Shown one piece after another: positions 17,221-24,881 of a DNA stretch of 64,000 bases. The position numbers were made by a program, and so were the translations under genes. Positions within the stretch are counted from its first letter, which is position 1. Every line of letters begins with the position of its first letter. The DNA is from Firmicutes bacterium HGW-Firmicutes-2 (GTDB lineage Bacteria; Bacillota; Clostridia; Lachnospirales; Vallitaleaceae), in assembly GCA_002841495.1 (NCBI GenBank), contig PGZV01000019.1, positions 18,935 through 82,934 on the forward strand, in the 5' to 3' direction. The notes under the pieces were generated by a model. That model searched no databases and was not told where the DNA came from. It saw only the letters and a list, made by a program, of their open reading frames with translations.

Positions 17221-17321
17221 AAGAAAAAGCACTGCTCAATCATCCTTCCATTTTACATCCATGTAAAAATGAAGGACGTTCTACATCCGTGTAGAACTGT
17301 GATTGATCAGTGCTTTTTCTT
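17221..17321. repeat. Three-way-junction-like inverted repeat
   Basis: Outer arms 17221-17242 and 17300-17321 pair over 22 bases with one mismatch. Inside are two further hairpins: 17243-17276 (imperfect arms ending in TTTACAT-CC-ATGTAAA) and 17278-17297 (GTTCTACA-TCCG-TGTAGAAC). Nested symmetry of this kind suggests a folded RNA or a miniature inverted-repeat element. The outer arms end in T-rich sequence on both strands, so it could also stop transcription. Confidence 0.75.
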
Positions 17322-17460
17322 TCCTCATTCGGTTTCGCAAATGCATCATTTCGATAGGCTTATATTCGTATACTCCATATGTCGTGTTAAAGCAACCAGT
17401 AATACCAAGTTAACCAACATCGACCATGAAGTTCCTGGAAGCAGACTCTGTGATGAGGCT

Positions 17461-17587
17461 CATAAGAAAGTAACCTCAATCATCATGTCAGTCTTCAAGA
17501 CATGATGCTAATGATGAAAACTTTCTTATGAAATTTGTAAGTCAGTATGGATGCTGACCGTCGACTTTTGGTGCATGGATGCACCAA
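17461..17587. other. Cluster of three hairpins upstream of the dispersed repeat
   Basis: CATAAGAAAGT (17461-17471) pairs with 17520-17530 and encloses CATCATGTC/GACATGATG (17481-17507). Next come GTCAG/CTGAC (17541-17558) and TTGGTGCAT/ATGCACCAA (17568-17587). The 620-bp gap between perR and the aminotransferase gene has no convincing coding sequence and is dominated by such pairs. Confidence 0.6.
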
Positions 17588-17634
17588 CCGGAGACCGTAA
17601 TCATACAGACTGTGGAAGGGTTTTCATGGGACCC
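17577..17634 (+). repeat. 58-nt dispersed repeat, copy A
   Basis: This block recurs at 59877-59934 with six or seven differences in 58 positions, and its last 25 or so bases, from CTGTGGAAGGG to GGGACCC, are identical. Flanking sequences differ, so it is a discrete element. Both copies lie 3' of a plus-strand gene and next to the end of a minus-strand gene. Function unknown. Confidence 0.8.
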
Positions 17635-17659
17635 ACCATTGAAACCTCATTCATCTAAC

Positions 17660-18832
17660 TTAATATTTCTTTATCATCTTTTCAACAAACAAACCAATTC
17701 TCTCAAGTGCGATCTTCAGTTCCTCTACAGAATATGCATAGGAACATCTAATGAACCCTTCACCACATTCTCCAAAAGCCGTTCCCGGTACAACAGCAAC
17801 CTTCTGATCAAACAATAACTGAGTGGCAAATTCTTCAGATGTTAAACCGGTTTTCTGAATGGATGGGAAAACATAGAATGCACCCTCCGGTTCAAAACAA
17901 TCCAGTCCCATTTTTCTAAAGCCTTCAACCATCAATCTTCTTCTCTGATTATACGCACGTCGCATCATTTCTACATCATCATCACAGTTTTTTGCTGCCT
18001 CAAGAGCCGCATATTGACTGGTAGTTGGTGCACTCATAATGGCATACTGATGAATCTTGGTCATCAGACCGATGACTACTTCAGGTCCTAGTACATAACC
18101 CATGCGCCAACCGGTCATGGCATAAGCTTTGGAAAAACCATTGATGATAATCGTACGTTCTCGCATACCCGGAAAAGATGCTATGGAAACATGCTCAAAA
18201 CCATAAGATAACTCTGCATAGATCTCATCAGAAATAACAATCAGGTCATGTTTGATCACAACTTCTACTATGGCTTTTAGATGCTTTTCTTTCATTACCG
18301 CTCCGGTTGGGTTGGTTGGGAAAGAAATCATCAAAACTTTGCTCTTTGGCGTTATTGCTGCTTCAATCTCTTCAGCTGTAATACGGAATTCATTCTCCGC
18401 TTTTAGAGGAATAGAAATAACGTTAGCACCAGCAAGATAAGCACAAGGTTGATAGGAAACAAAGCATGGTTCTGCTATAAGTACATCATCCCCCGGATTA
18501 ATAAGGGCACGAAGAGCTAGATCAATCCCTTCGCTCCCGCCTACCGTTACAAGACATTCGGTCTTATAATCATAGTCTAAGTTAAACCTTCTTTTCTGAT
18601 AATCACATATGGCTTCCCTAAGCTCTAAGAGACCGGAATTAGAAGTGTAAAATGTCTTGCCTTTTTCAAGAGAATAGATACCCTCTTCTCTAATACGCCA
18701 AGGTGTATCAAAGTCCGGTTCACCAACTCCTAGGGATATGGCATCTTTCATTTCTGTTACAATGTCAAAAAACTTGCGGATGCCTGATGGTGGAATTACA
18801 GACGCTCTTTCAGATAGCTTATTTTTCATCAT
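17660..18832 (-). CDS. PLP-dependent class I/II aminotransferase
   Basis: A 390-residue fold-type I aminotransferase. The PLP lysine lies in INGFSKAYAMTGWRMGY. SFPTNPTGAV and SDEIYAELSY hold the cofactor contacts, and FIRCSYA the carboxylate-binding Arg. It is closest to the PatA/AspC/aromatic type. The start overlaps the Lrp-type regulator stop by four bases, so the two are translationally coupled. In clostridia this pair is often seen together, suggesting the Lrp protein senses the amino acid handled by the enzyme. Exact substrate unknown. Confidence 0.88.
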   Translation of the reverse strand: MMKNKLSERASVIPPSGIRKFFDIVTEMKDAISLGVGEPDFDTPWRIREEGIYSLEKGKTFYTSNSGLLELREAICDYQKRRFNLDYDYKTECLVTVGGSEGIDLALRALINPGDDVLIAEPCFVSYQPCAYLAGANVISIPLKAENEFRITAEEIEAAITPKSKVLMISFPTNPTGAVMKEKHLKAIVEVVIKHDLIVISDEIYAELSYGFEHVSIASFPGMRERTIIINGFSKAYAMTGWRMGYVLGPEVVIGLMTKIHQYAIMSAPTTSQYAALEAAKNCDDDVEMMRRAYNQRRRLMVEGFRKMGLDCFEPEGAFYVFPSIQKTGLTSEEFATQLLFDQKVAVVPGTAFGECGEGFIRCSYAYSVEELKIALERIGLFVEKMIKKY

Positions 18833-19311
18833 GGGGTCACCACCATTCTCTCATCTTTTTTCTCATCATCTAATATAATCCCATAATCTTTGTACTTCTT
18901 TAATACAAAATGAGTACCGGTACTTAAGACGGATTCTAAGGGTGCCAGTGTTTGTCCAACAAACAAAGCGACTTCCTTCATAGTTGAGCCTTCAATGATG
19001 ACTGTAAGATCAAAGCCACCGGACATGAGATAAACCGCAGTCACCTCTTTGAATCTGTAAATACGCTCTGCAATCCGGTCGAAACCTTCACCTCTTTGTG
19101 GGGTGACTCTAACTTCAATTAATGCCGTTACTTTTTCGTTGTTAGTACGATCCCAGTTTATGAGTGTATGATAACCACATATGATTTTTTCTTTTTCCAT
19201 TTTGCTTATTTCATCGGCAATATTATCTTCATTGTCACCTAGCATCAAGGCCAAGTCTTTGACTTCTATTTTGCTGTTATTTTGAATAATCTGTAGTATG
19301 TCTTCTCTCAT
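18829..19311 (-). CDS. Lrp/AsnC-family transcriptional regulator
   Basis: 160 residues with an N-terminal winged helix-turn-helix (LALMLGDNEDNIADEISKME) and a C-terminal RAM ligand-binding domain (VTALIEVRVTP, AVYLMSGGFDLTVIIEG). The start follows GGAGGT. It is coupled to the aminotransferase gene and 32 bp downstream of the AIR-synthase-like gene. It probably controls this small amino-acid locus in response to an effector. Confidence 0.88.
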   Translation of the reverse strand: MREDILQIIQNNSKIEVKDLALMLGDNEDNIADEISKMEKEKIICGYHTLINWDRTNNEKVTALIEVRVTPQRGEGFDRIAERIYRFKEVTAVYLMSGGFDLTVIIEGSTMKEVALFVGQTLAPLESVLSTGTHFVLKKYKDYGIILDDEKKDERMVVTP

Positions 19312-19343
19312 CTGTTACCTCCATAATCTTGTTATTAATGCAG

Positions 19344-20330
19344 TTATTTAATTACCTTATATAGTTCGTCTGATTGAGGTGGCTTAAGGGTTTGTCTTAT
19401 TTGATCACTGATAATGAGGCGCTGATTACCGGAAGTAACTTTCCCAATATGCGCACTGTGAATACCGGCCTCTTCTAAGGCTTTAACGAGTCCCGGTCCA
19501 TCCAGTGTACCAATAAGTAATGCACCACTTGAGATAAGCTGGTAAGGATTAATACCATAAAACTCACATATTTCAATAGTCTCTCTTTTTATGGGAATAT
19601 GATCAAGTTGAACTTCAAAACCAACTTTGGCACTTGAAGCCATTTCCCAGAGTGCACCGTATACACCACCTTCTGTTATATCATGCATGGCTTTTACACC
19701 ATGCTTAATGGCGGCCGCGCTATCCTCAACAACAGAAATGAATGATGTGAATTTCTTAGCTTCTTCAATCAGGCTCTGTTTGACCTGACCCCTTAGCTCA
19801 GATTCTTTTTCTAGTGCAATAATGCCGGTACCTTCAATACCTGCCCATTTGGTCATGACCAAATCATCTCCCGGGTCCAAATTACATGACATCGCCAGAC
19901 TGGCATCTGTCGCTCTACCTATACCTGTCACCGATACAATCGGTTGATTCACTGCACCTGTGACCTCTGTATGTCCACCCAGTACTTGTACGTTCAAAGA
20001 TGTACAAACTTCATTCACATCCTGCATAATGATCTTAAGGTCTTCTTCTAGGAAGCCTTTAGGTAAGAGTATCGTAAGTAAGATACCAACAAGTGTAGCC
20101 CCACTAGAAGCTATATCATTGGCTGTAACATGAACAGCCAACTTGCCTATTTCTTTGGTGGTTCCTGTAATCGGATCTGTTGACATAACAATAAGATCCT
20201 CACTGGGGAATTTTAGAACACAACAATCCTCACCAATGCCGGGACCATGAATAACTTCTTCTCTTTTTACGGATAATGGCTTTAAGATGGTTCTTTTTAA
20301 AACCGATTCAGATACTTTTCCAATCTCCAT
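19344..20330 (-). CDS. AIR synthase-related (PurM/HypE superfamily) protein
   Basis: A PurM/HypE/SelD/ThiL-superfamily ATP-binding protein. Signature regions are GPGIGEDCCVL (metal/ATP Asp), the TANDIASSGA motif and HDITEGGVYGALWEMA. I start at ATG 20330 (MEIGKVSESVLK), which matches family N-termini. ATG 20345 adds only five residues. True HypE ends in a conserved Cys that receives the carbamoyl group. This protein ends DELYKVIK, so it is not a hydrogenase maturase. It is an uncharacterised clostridial relative that may cooperate with the neighbouring aminotransferase. Confidence 0.75.
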   Translation of the reverse strand: MEIGKVSESVLKRTILKPLSVKREEVIHGPGIGEDCCVLKFPSEDLIVMSTDPITGTTKEIGKLAVHVTANDIASSGATLVGILLTILLPKGFLEEDLKIIMQDVNEVCTSLNVQVLGGHTEVTGAVNQPIVSVTGIGRATDASLAMSCNLDPGDDLVMTKWAGIEGTGIIALEKESELRGQVKQSLIEEAKKFTSFISVVEDSAAAIKHGVKAMHDITEGGVYGALWEMASSAKVGFEVQLDHIPIKRETIEICEFYGINPYQLISSGALLIGTLDGPGLVKALEEAGIHSAHIGKVTSGNQRLIISDQIRQTLKPPQSDELYKVIK

Positions 20331-20410
20331 ATCTTCATTCCTCATCGTTTCCCATATTGTTTCCTAATTTTATAGTATTATAGCATTATTCCTGACATTA
20401 TAAAAGGAAA

Positions 20411-20436
20411 AAAACCACTTCATATGAAGTGGTTTT
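20411..20436 (-). terminator. Terminator of the SLH gene
   Basis: A perfect 26-base palindrome (AAAACCACTTCAT and its complement) lies 10 bases after the stop codon. On the minus strand it ends in TTTT and runs into TTTTTCC. Symmetry allows function in both directions. Confidence 0.8.
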
Positions 20437-20446
20437 GATATCGCTG

Positions 20447-21019
20447 CTATTGTTTAACCAATAGCGTATCCCATATAATCAAGGCAACTTCGCCTCTCGT
20501 GACGACTTTGCTTGGATTAACATTGGAATTAGCTGGTATGACACCAATGGATTTGGCTCTTTGTATATAATTTTCAGGCCATTTGCCTGTTAGATTCTCT
20601 TGTCTGCCCAGAACATTCACCATGATCGTAACGATTTCTCCGTATGTGATGTTGCCGGCCGGTCTAAAAGTATCTCCCGGATAACCTTGAACAAGCTTTA
20701 GCTTGTTAGCATTGCCTATTACCCCATGTGCCCAATGACTGGTCGGTACATCTGCAAAACTCTTACTTTCTCCGGCCACCTCAACACCTTCATAACCTAA
20801 TATCCGCACTGCTAAGGCCGCTACTTCAGCTCTGACTATGGGGATATCAAGCTTAAGGGATCCATCATCATAACCTCTAAGTATACCTAAGGTTCTTAGT
20901 TGATTGCCTGCATAGCTTTCTTCATTCGTTGCACCATGGACAATTGTCGTTGACATTAATACCACAGCCATCGTTATGATTATCATTTTCTTCAGCATTT
21001 TTTTTATTACATTATTCAT
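20447..21019 (-). CDS. Small secreted SLH-domain protein
   Basis: 190 residues. A signal peptide covers about 1-29 (IIITMAVVLMSTTIVHGA). Three surface-layer-homology repeats follow: around 40-75 (GILRGYDDGSLKLDIPIVRAE), around 87-133 (FADVPTSHWAHGVIG, RPAGNITYGE) and a shorter one around 147-185 (NPSKVVTRGEVALI). There is no other domain, so it is an anchoring module by itself, binding pyruvylated secondary wall polymer. Start follows GAGG. An AACGATATCGTT palindrome lies about 140 bp upstream. Confidence 0.85.
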   Translation of the reverse strand: MNNVIKKMLKKMIIITMAVVLMSTTIVHGATNEESYAGNQLRTLGILRGYDDGSLKLDIPIVRAEVAALAVRILGYEGVEVAGESKSFADVPTSHWAHGVIGNANKLKLVQGYPGDTFRPAGNITYGEIVTIMVNVLGRQENLTGKWPENYIQRAKSIGVIPANSNVNPSKVVTRGEVALIIWDTLLVKQ

Positions 21020-21160
21020 CTATTTACCTCATCTTAGTTGAGACGCATCGTTTTTTGTCTATCCATTGTTTATACAGGTGCTATTATAGCATGAATGATG
21101 CCTCCAAACCATAGTTCACCTACGAATGAAAACATATTGTAACAATGGTTAAAGTCTCAA

Positions 21161-21172
21161 AACGATATCGTT
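21161..21172. promoter_or_regulatory. LacI-type palindrome between the lacI-family and SLH genes
   Basis: AACGATATCGTT is a perfect 12-bp palindrome with the outward AACG/CGTT halves used by LacI-family regulators. It sits 25 bp downstream of the LacI gene and upstream of the SLH gene. Confidence 0.4.
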
Positions 21173-21196
21173 GATCATTTTTATTAGCCACAAACC

Positions 21197-22231
21197 TTAT
21201 CTTAATATAGCCTTTGTCGTCTCTCTGACAATTAATTCAACGGGTAGTTCTTGGGATTTTAGGCCTAACTCGCCGTCAATTTTCTTAATGAGAAGTCTGG
21301 CAACCTCCACACCTTTTTTATAGATATCTTGTCTTATGGTGGTTAATGCCGGAAACGTGTACTCACAAATGCTCAAGTCATCAAATCCTATTATGGATAG
21401 ATCTTCAGGAATCTTCTTTCCAAATTGATGCATGATCTTAATTATGCCAAGTGCCATAATATCTGCAATGGCAAACACCGCTGTGACCTCCATGTGGTCT
21501 TTTAAAAGTCTATGCCCTATGGTTATGCCACCTTTAAAGGAAACCGCCTCAACAATCACTGGGCATGCTGTTGGATCTAACTTGGCTTCTTTAATAGCAC
21601 GCTTGAATCCTATGAAGCGTTTTTCATTTACCTCTGAGACACCAACCTCACTGGTGGCAAAGGCAATATGCTTATGACCAAGGGTCGTTAAATGCTTCGT
21701 TGCAAGATAAGCACCCAACTCATCGTCAATACCCACATTATTAACACCTACCGCTTCATAGTTATAGTTATCAATCAAGACAATCGGAACCGATACCAAC
21801 TTAATCTCTTCCCAAAATCTTGTGTCATAAGTACCAAGTATGGCCAGCCCATCCAGCATCCGCTTGTTTACCAACTCAAGGGCATGATCAATAGAGTGAA
21901 TGCAAGATATGAGTATATCATAGCCAAGCATTCTGGCTTCATATTCAATACCACTAATAATTTCACTATAAAATGGATTGGTTTTCAAAAGGGAACTTGG
22001 CGCACTGTTTTCATAAACCTCCGGTATAAAAATGCCAATAAGATTGGATTTTCCGATAGACAAGCTTCTAGCCGTCATATCCATCTTATAATTCAGCTCC
22101 TTAACAGATGAAAGGACTTTTTGCTTGGTCGCTTCCGTTGTTTTGTTGGATATGTTATTGATAACATTGGATACTGTAGCAACCGATACACCTGCATGTT
22201 TTGCAACGTCTTTCATGGTTATTTTTCCCAT
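21197..22231 (-). CDS. LacI-family transcriptional regulator
   Basis: 344 residues. The N-terminal headpiece MKDVAKHAGVSVATVSNVIN is the LacI helix-turn-helix with the minor-groove hinge helix at about 50-60. A periplasmic-binding-like sensor follows (GIFIPEVYEN to SIIGFDDLSICEY). The start follows GAGGT. No sugar genes adjoin it, so the inducer is unknown. A TAAACGTTTA palindrome in its own leader suggests autoregulation. It could also serve the operators near glgP and malQ. Confidence 0.9.
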   Translation of the reverse strand: MGKITMKDVAKHAGVSVATVSNVINNISNKTTEATKQKVLSSVKELNYKMDMTARSLSIGKSNLIGIFIPEVYENSAPSSLLKTNPFYSEIISGIEYEARMLGYDILISCIHSIDHALELVNKRMLDGLAILGTYDTRFWEEIKLVSVPIVLIDNYNYEAVGVNNVGIDDELGAYLATKHLTTLGHKHIAFATSEVGVSEVNEKRFIGFKRAIKEAKLDPTACPVIVEAVSFKGGITIGHRLLKDHMEVTAVFAIADIMALGIIKIMHQFGKKIPEDLSIIGFDDLSICEYTFPALTTIRQDIYKKGVEVARLLIKKIDGELGLKSQELPVELIVRETTKAILR

Positions 22232-22323
22232 AGTTTACCTCGCTCCTTGTCGTCTCCAAACCCACGCGTTTTCTCTGACATTGTTAATTATAACTTTTTT
22301 AACCATGCTTAGCAATTGGATTT

Positions 22324-22333
22324 TAAACGTTTA
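22324..22333. promoter_or_regulatory. LacI-type operator upstream of the lacI-family gene
   Basis: TAAACGTTTA, a perfect palindrome with the central CG typical of LacI/CcpA sites, lies 93 bp upstream of the start codon. Confidence 0.5.
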
Positions 22334-22421
22334 GTAAATTATTAACTTGACTTCCCCGGAGACAATAAGTCACCTTAAAATCTTCTCTTTTACCGTGCTG
22401 TTAAAAAGTTCACCAAAACTA

Positions 22422-22449
22422 TTGACAAAACTTCTAATTGTGGTAAGAT
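22422..22449 (+). promoter_or_regulatory. Promoter of the tRNA cluster
   Basis: TTGACA (22422-22427) and TAAGAT (22444-22449) are 16 bp apart, about 57 bp before the first tRNA. A CACC..GGTG hairpin with CCTC/GAGG inside lies between them and the tRNA. Confidence 0.6.
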
Positions 22450-22506
22450 ATATCTTGTTCACCTTGAGGACGCTTCCTCTTGGTGATTCAAGTTCATATG
22501 TTATTT

Positions 22507-22579
22507 GGAGGGGTTCCCGAGTGGCCAAAGGGGGCAGACTGTAAATCTGTTGCGATAGCTTCGAAGGTTCGAATCCTTC
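22507..22579 (+). pseudogene. tRNA-Tyr (GTA), missing its 3' acceptor strand
   Basis: The acceptor 5' strand GGAGGGG, a class II body with long variable arm, the GTA anticodon (CTGTAAATC) and a complete T arm (GAAGG-TTCGAAT-CCTTC) are present. The expected CCCCTCC 3' strand is absent: after two bases the sequence continues directly as the D-arm of a tRNA-Leu. As written it cannot form an acceptor stem. Confidence 0.8.
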
Positions 22580-22581
22580 TC

Positions 22582-22655
22582 GGAACTGGCAGACGCACAG
22601 GACTTAAAATCCTGCGACCTATAAAGTCGTACCGGTTCGATTCCGGTCTCCGGCA
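22582..22655 (+). pseudogene. tRNA-Leu (TAA), missing its 5' acceptor strand
   Basis: From GGAACTGGCAGACGC through anticodon TAA (GACTTAAAATC), long variable arm, T arm and the 3' strand CTCCGGC-A the gene is normal. The matching GCCGGAG 5' strand and positions 8-9 are missing, replaced by the truncated tRNA-Tyr. An assembly collapse between two class II tRNAs is an alternative to a true deletion. Confidence 0.8.
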
Positions 22656-22732
22656 TTAATTAACGCTTATTATATTTTTGTAAGACCGAATCATCCTCGT
22701 ATGAAGATGATGCATGAAGTACTTGTACTTCT

Positions 22733-22785
<53 letters not shown>

Positions 22786-22805
<20 letters not shown>

Positions 22806-22947
22806 TTCCGCAGCCTAGACAAGAATCGTTAACACAGGATGAACCATCCACCTACTTCGATTCCGGCTCTGGGCATTCCGCAGCCTAGACAAGAATCGTT
22901 AACACAGGATGAAACATCCACCTACTTCGATTCCGGCTCTGGGCATT
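22786..22947 (+). repeat. Tandem 70-bp repeat containing the 3' end of tRNA-Phe
   Basis: The last 20 bases of tRNA-Phe plus ATT (TTCGATTCCGGCTCTGGGCA and on) recur at 22856 and 22926, exactly 70 bp apart. The 48-bp spacers differ at one position only (GAACCATCC versus GAAACATCC). Each spacer has a GGATG/CATCC hairpin. The pattern is two full units plus the 22-bp start of a third. Repeated tRNA 3' ends are what tRNA-targeting integrases leave behind, but simple slippage amplification is also possible. Confidence 0.9.
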
Positions 22948-22961
22948 ATCAAAAAAATCTC

Positions 22962-23032
22962 GCGGGTGTAGTTTAATGGTAAAACTCCAGCCTTCCAAGC
23001 TGGTTACGGGGGTTCGATTCCCCCTACCCGCT
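22962..23032 (+). tRNA. tRNA-Gly (TCC)
   Basis: 71 nt with acceptor GCGGGTG/TACCCGC (one G-U pair), anticodon TCC in GCCTTCCAAGC and T arm GGGGG-TTCGATT-CCCCC. Confidence 0.95.
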
Positions 23033-23036
23033 CTCT

Positions 23037-23108
23037 GCGCGAATGGCTCAGTGGTAGAGCATCGCCTTGCCAAGGCGAGGGTCGCGAGTTCGAATCTCGT
23101 TTCGCGCT
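23037..23108 (+). tRNA. tRNA-Gly (GCC)
   Basis: 72 nt with acceptor GCGCGAA/TTCGCGC, anticodon GCC in GCCTTGCCAAGGC and T arm CGAG-TTCGAAT-CTCG. It starts four bases after the preceding tRNA. Confidence 0.95.
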
Positions 23109-23112
23109 TCAT

Positions 23113-23150
23113 AAAAACACTCAATTCTAAAACTAGAATTGAGTGTTTTT
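23113..23150 (+). terminator. Terminator of the tRNA cluster
   Basis: A 17-bp perfect stem (AAAAACACTCAATTCTA and complement) with a 4-nt loop is followed by a U run. Confidence 0.9.
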
Positions 23151-23309
23151 TATTAATTTAAGATTTTATCAAATAACTTTTTATGACTCATTAAGTCGTA
23201 TACGATTGAATTGAGCTATTATAAATGTTAAACTTTAGATGAAATATTGAATGCTTCATAAACTACTATTGAACATAATAATATAGATATGAATCCTAAG
23301 GAGACAATG

Positions 23310-24065
23310 ATGCTTACACTCTATTTTTCAGGAACTGGCAATACCCGCTACATTGCTACCAATTTTGCAAAAAAAATGAATCATGAAGCTTATTCTATTG
23401 AAGAAGACCTAGACTTTGTGTCATTGATTACAAGTCATGAAACCATAGCTTTTTGCTATCCCATTTATACTTCCGATGTACCCTATATTATGAAAAGATT
23501 TGTTAATACACATCGACATCTACTGCAAAACAAGAGTCTAATTATATTCTGCACCCAGCTCTTTTTTTCCGGAGATGGAGCGCGCGTCTTTACTGATCTA
23601 TTAAAAGACATAACCTATTCTGTCATTTATGCAGAACATATCAATATGCCTAATAATATCTGTAATTTTCGGATTTTACCATTAGCAAAAGAAAAGAGAA
23701 TTGGTAGATACCTTAATCATGCAGAATCGAAACTGATTAAAATATGTGAGAATATTGAGCAGAGTATTATTATTTTGCGTGGCTTTAATCCTGTGTCAAA
23801 ATGGTTAGGATGGTTTACCCAACGTGCCTATTTCCCAAAAATAGAAGCAAAAGCCATGAAAGATGTTCGTATAAATGCGCAATGTAATTTGTGTGGCACC
23901 TGTACACGCGTATGCCCCATGGATAACCTTGCAATAGAAAACAACCAAATCTCTCAATCCGGCGCATGTACATTATGTTATCGGTGTGTGAATCTATGTC
24001 CTCAAAAGGCAATAACCGTACTGATCCATTCAAAGGTAAAAAAGCAATACAGGTACTGGGTATAA
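23310..24065 (+). CDS. EFR1-type ferredoxin-flavodoxin fusion protein
   Basis: A flavodoxin-like domain (YFSGTGNTRYIA, the FMN phosphate loop) is followed by two 4Fe-4S motifs, CNLCGTCTRVCP and CTLCYRCVNLCP, near the C-terminus. Start chosen at ATG 23310, six bases after AAGGAG. An adjacent ATG at 23307 and one at 23289 are less well spaced. Such proteins move electrons in anaerobes. Its position ahead of ric and the flavodiiron gene suggests it may feed electrons to the latter. The next operator lies between it and ric, so it may be separately controlled. Confidence 0.85.
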   Translation: MLTLYFSGTGNTRYIATNFAKKMNHEAYSIEEDLDFVSLITSHETIAFCYPIYTSDVPYIMKRFVNTHRHLLQNKSLIIFCTQLFFSGDGARVFTDLLKDITYSVIYAEHINMPNNICNFRILPLAKEKRIGRYLNHAESKLIKICENIEQSIIILRGFNPVSKWLGWFTQRAYFPKIEAKAMKDVRINAQCNLCGTCTRVCPMDNLAIENNQISQSGACTLCYRCVNLCPQKAITVLIHSKVKKQYRYWV

Positions 24066-24102
24066 TGATTTTTACTTCTATTTCTTCTATTATTATCTAT
24101 TT

Positions 24103-24118
24103 TGTGATGCATATCACA
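24103..24118. promoter_or_regulatory. CRP/FNR-family operator upstream of ric
   Basis: TGTGATGCATATCACA is a perfect TGTGA-N6-TCACA palindrome. Its centre lies roughly 30 bp upstream of an AT-rich candidate -10 near 24139-24148, the class II activator position. HcpR-type regulators of NO stress use TTGTGA-N6-TCACAA-like sites in several anaerobes. Confidence 0.7.
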
Positions 24119-24189
24119 TTCCTTCCCCTTTTTCAATGATAGTATAAGGACAAGAGAAAACAATAATAAATACTAAGGAGGAACTTAAA

Positions 24190-24867
24190 ATGCAAAGACT
24201 CAACATAGAGCAAACAATCGGTGACAGCGTAACCCTTCATCCGGAACTTGTAAAAGTGTACATGAACTATGGTGTGGATTTCTGCTGTGGTGGTGACAGA
24301 ACCGTAAAAGAAGCAATAGAAAAAGATGCCCATGACATGGAGGCATTAATCATCGAGGCCGATAAAGCCATTGAGAAAGCATCTGAATTCACTGTTGATT
24401 CATCTCATAAAAAGCTTTCGGATTTCTCCACCAGTCAGCTCATTGACAGAATCATTAAAGAGCATCATACTTACCTTAAGGCTGAATTACCCATTATTTC
24501 TGACTTGATGTTTAAGATATTAATGGTACACGGTGATCGTCATCCCGAACTATTTGAGATTCACAAATTATTTGGGGGATTAAAAACCGAATTAGAAGGA
24601 CACCTAGTAAAAGAGGAAGTTCAGCTTTTCCCCAAGCTTATTACAAATGACCCTAATTGCAAAGAACTTATTGAGGAACTTGAAGCAGAACATGACGTAG
24701 CAGGCGACGCACTTCATGAACTTACAGACTTAACCAACCATTTCAAATTACCTGAAGATGCATGCACCACGTATCACATGGTTTACAAAAAACTAAAAGC
24801 TTTGGTAGCAGATATGTACATGCACGTACATACGGAAAATAATGTCTTATTCAAAAGATTTGTATAG
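24190..24867 (+). CDS. ric: RIC/ScdA/YtfE iron-sulfur cluster repair di-iron protein
   Basis: 225 residues. The N-terminal DUF542 domain has the invariant DFCCGG. A hemerythrin-like four-helix domain follows, with ligands in EHHTYLKAE, HGDRHPELFEIH, HLVKEE, EHDVAGDALHEL and HVHTENN. RIC repairs Fe-S clusters damaged by NO or oxidants and can release or reduce NO. ATG follows AAGGAGG. It is 14 bp ahead of the flavodiiron gene, and the two are surely cotranscribed from the palindrome-bearing promoter. Confidence 0.93.
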   Translation: MQRLNIEQTIGDSVTLHPELVKVYMNYGVDFCCGGDRTVKEAIEKDAHDMEALIIEADKAIEKASEFTVDSSHKKLSDFSTSQLIDRIIKEHHTYLKAELPIISDLMFKILMVHGDRHPELFEIHKLFGGLKTELEGHLVKEEVQLFPKLITNDPNCKELIEELEAEHDVAGDALHELTDLTNHFKLPEDACTTYHMVYKKLKALVADMYMHVHTENNVLFKRFV

Positions 24868-24881
24868 AAAGGGGCATGAAC

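Noticed and set aside
17124-17321. Insertion sequence
   Set aside because: No transposase ORF and no clear target duplication; only inverted repeats are seen.
17579-17818. Plus-strand ORF across the dispersed repeat and into the aminotransferase gene
   Set aside because: Overlaps a conserved gene on the other strand and has no ribosome site; the repeat's second copy is not open in the same frame context.
19344-20330. Hydrogenase maturation factor HypE
   Set aside because: Lacks the C-terminal Cys tail and has no hyp or hydrogenase genes nearby.
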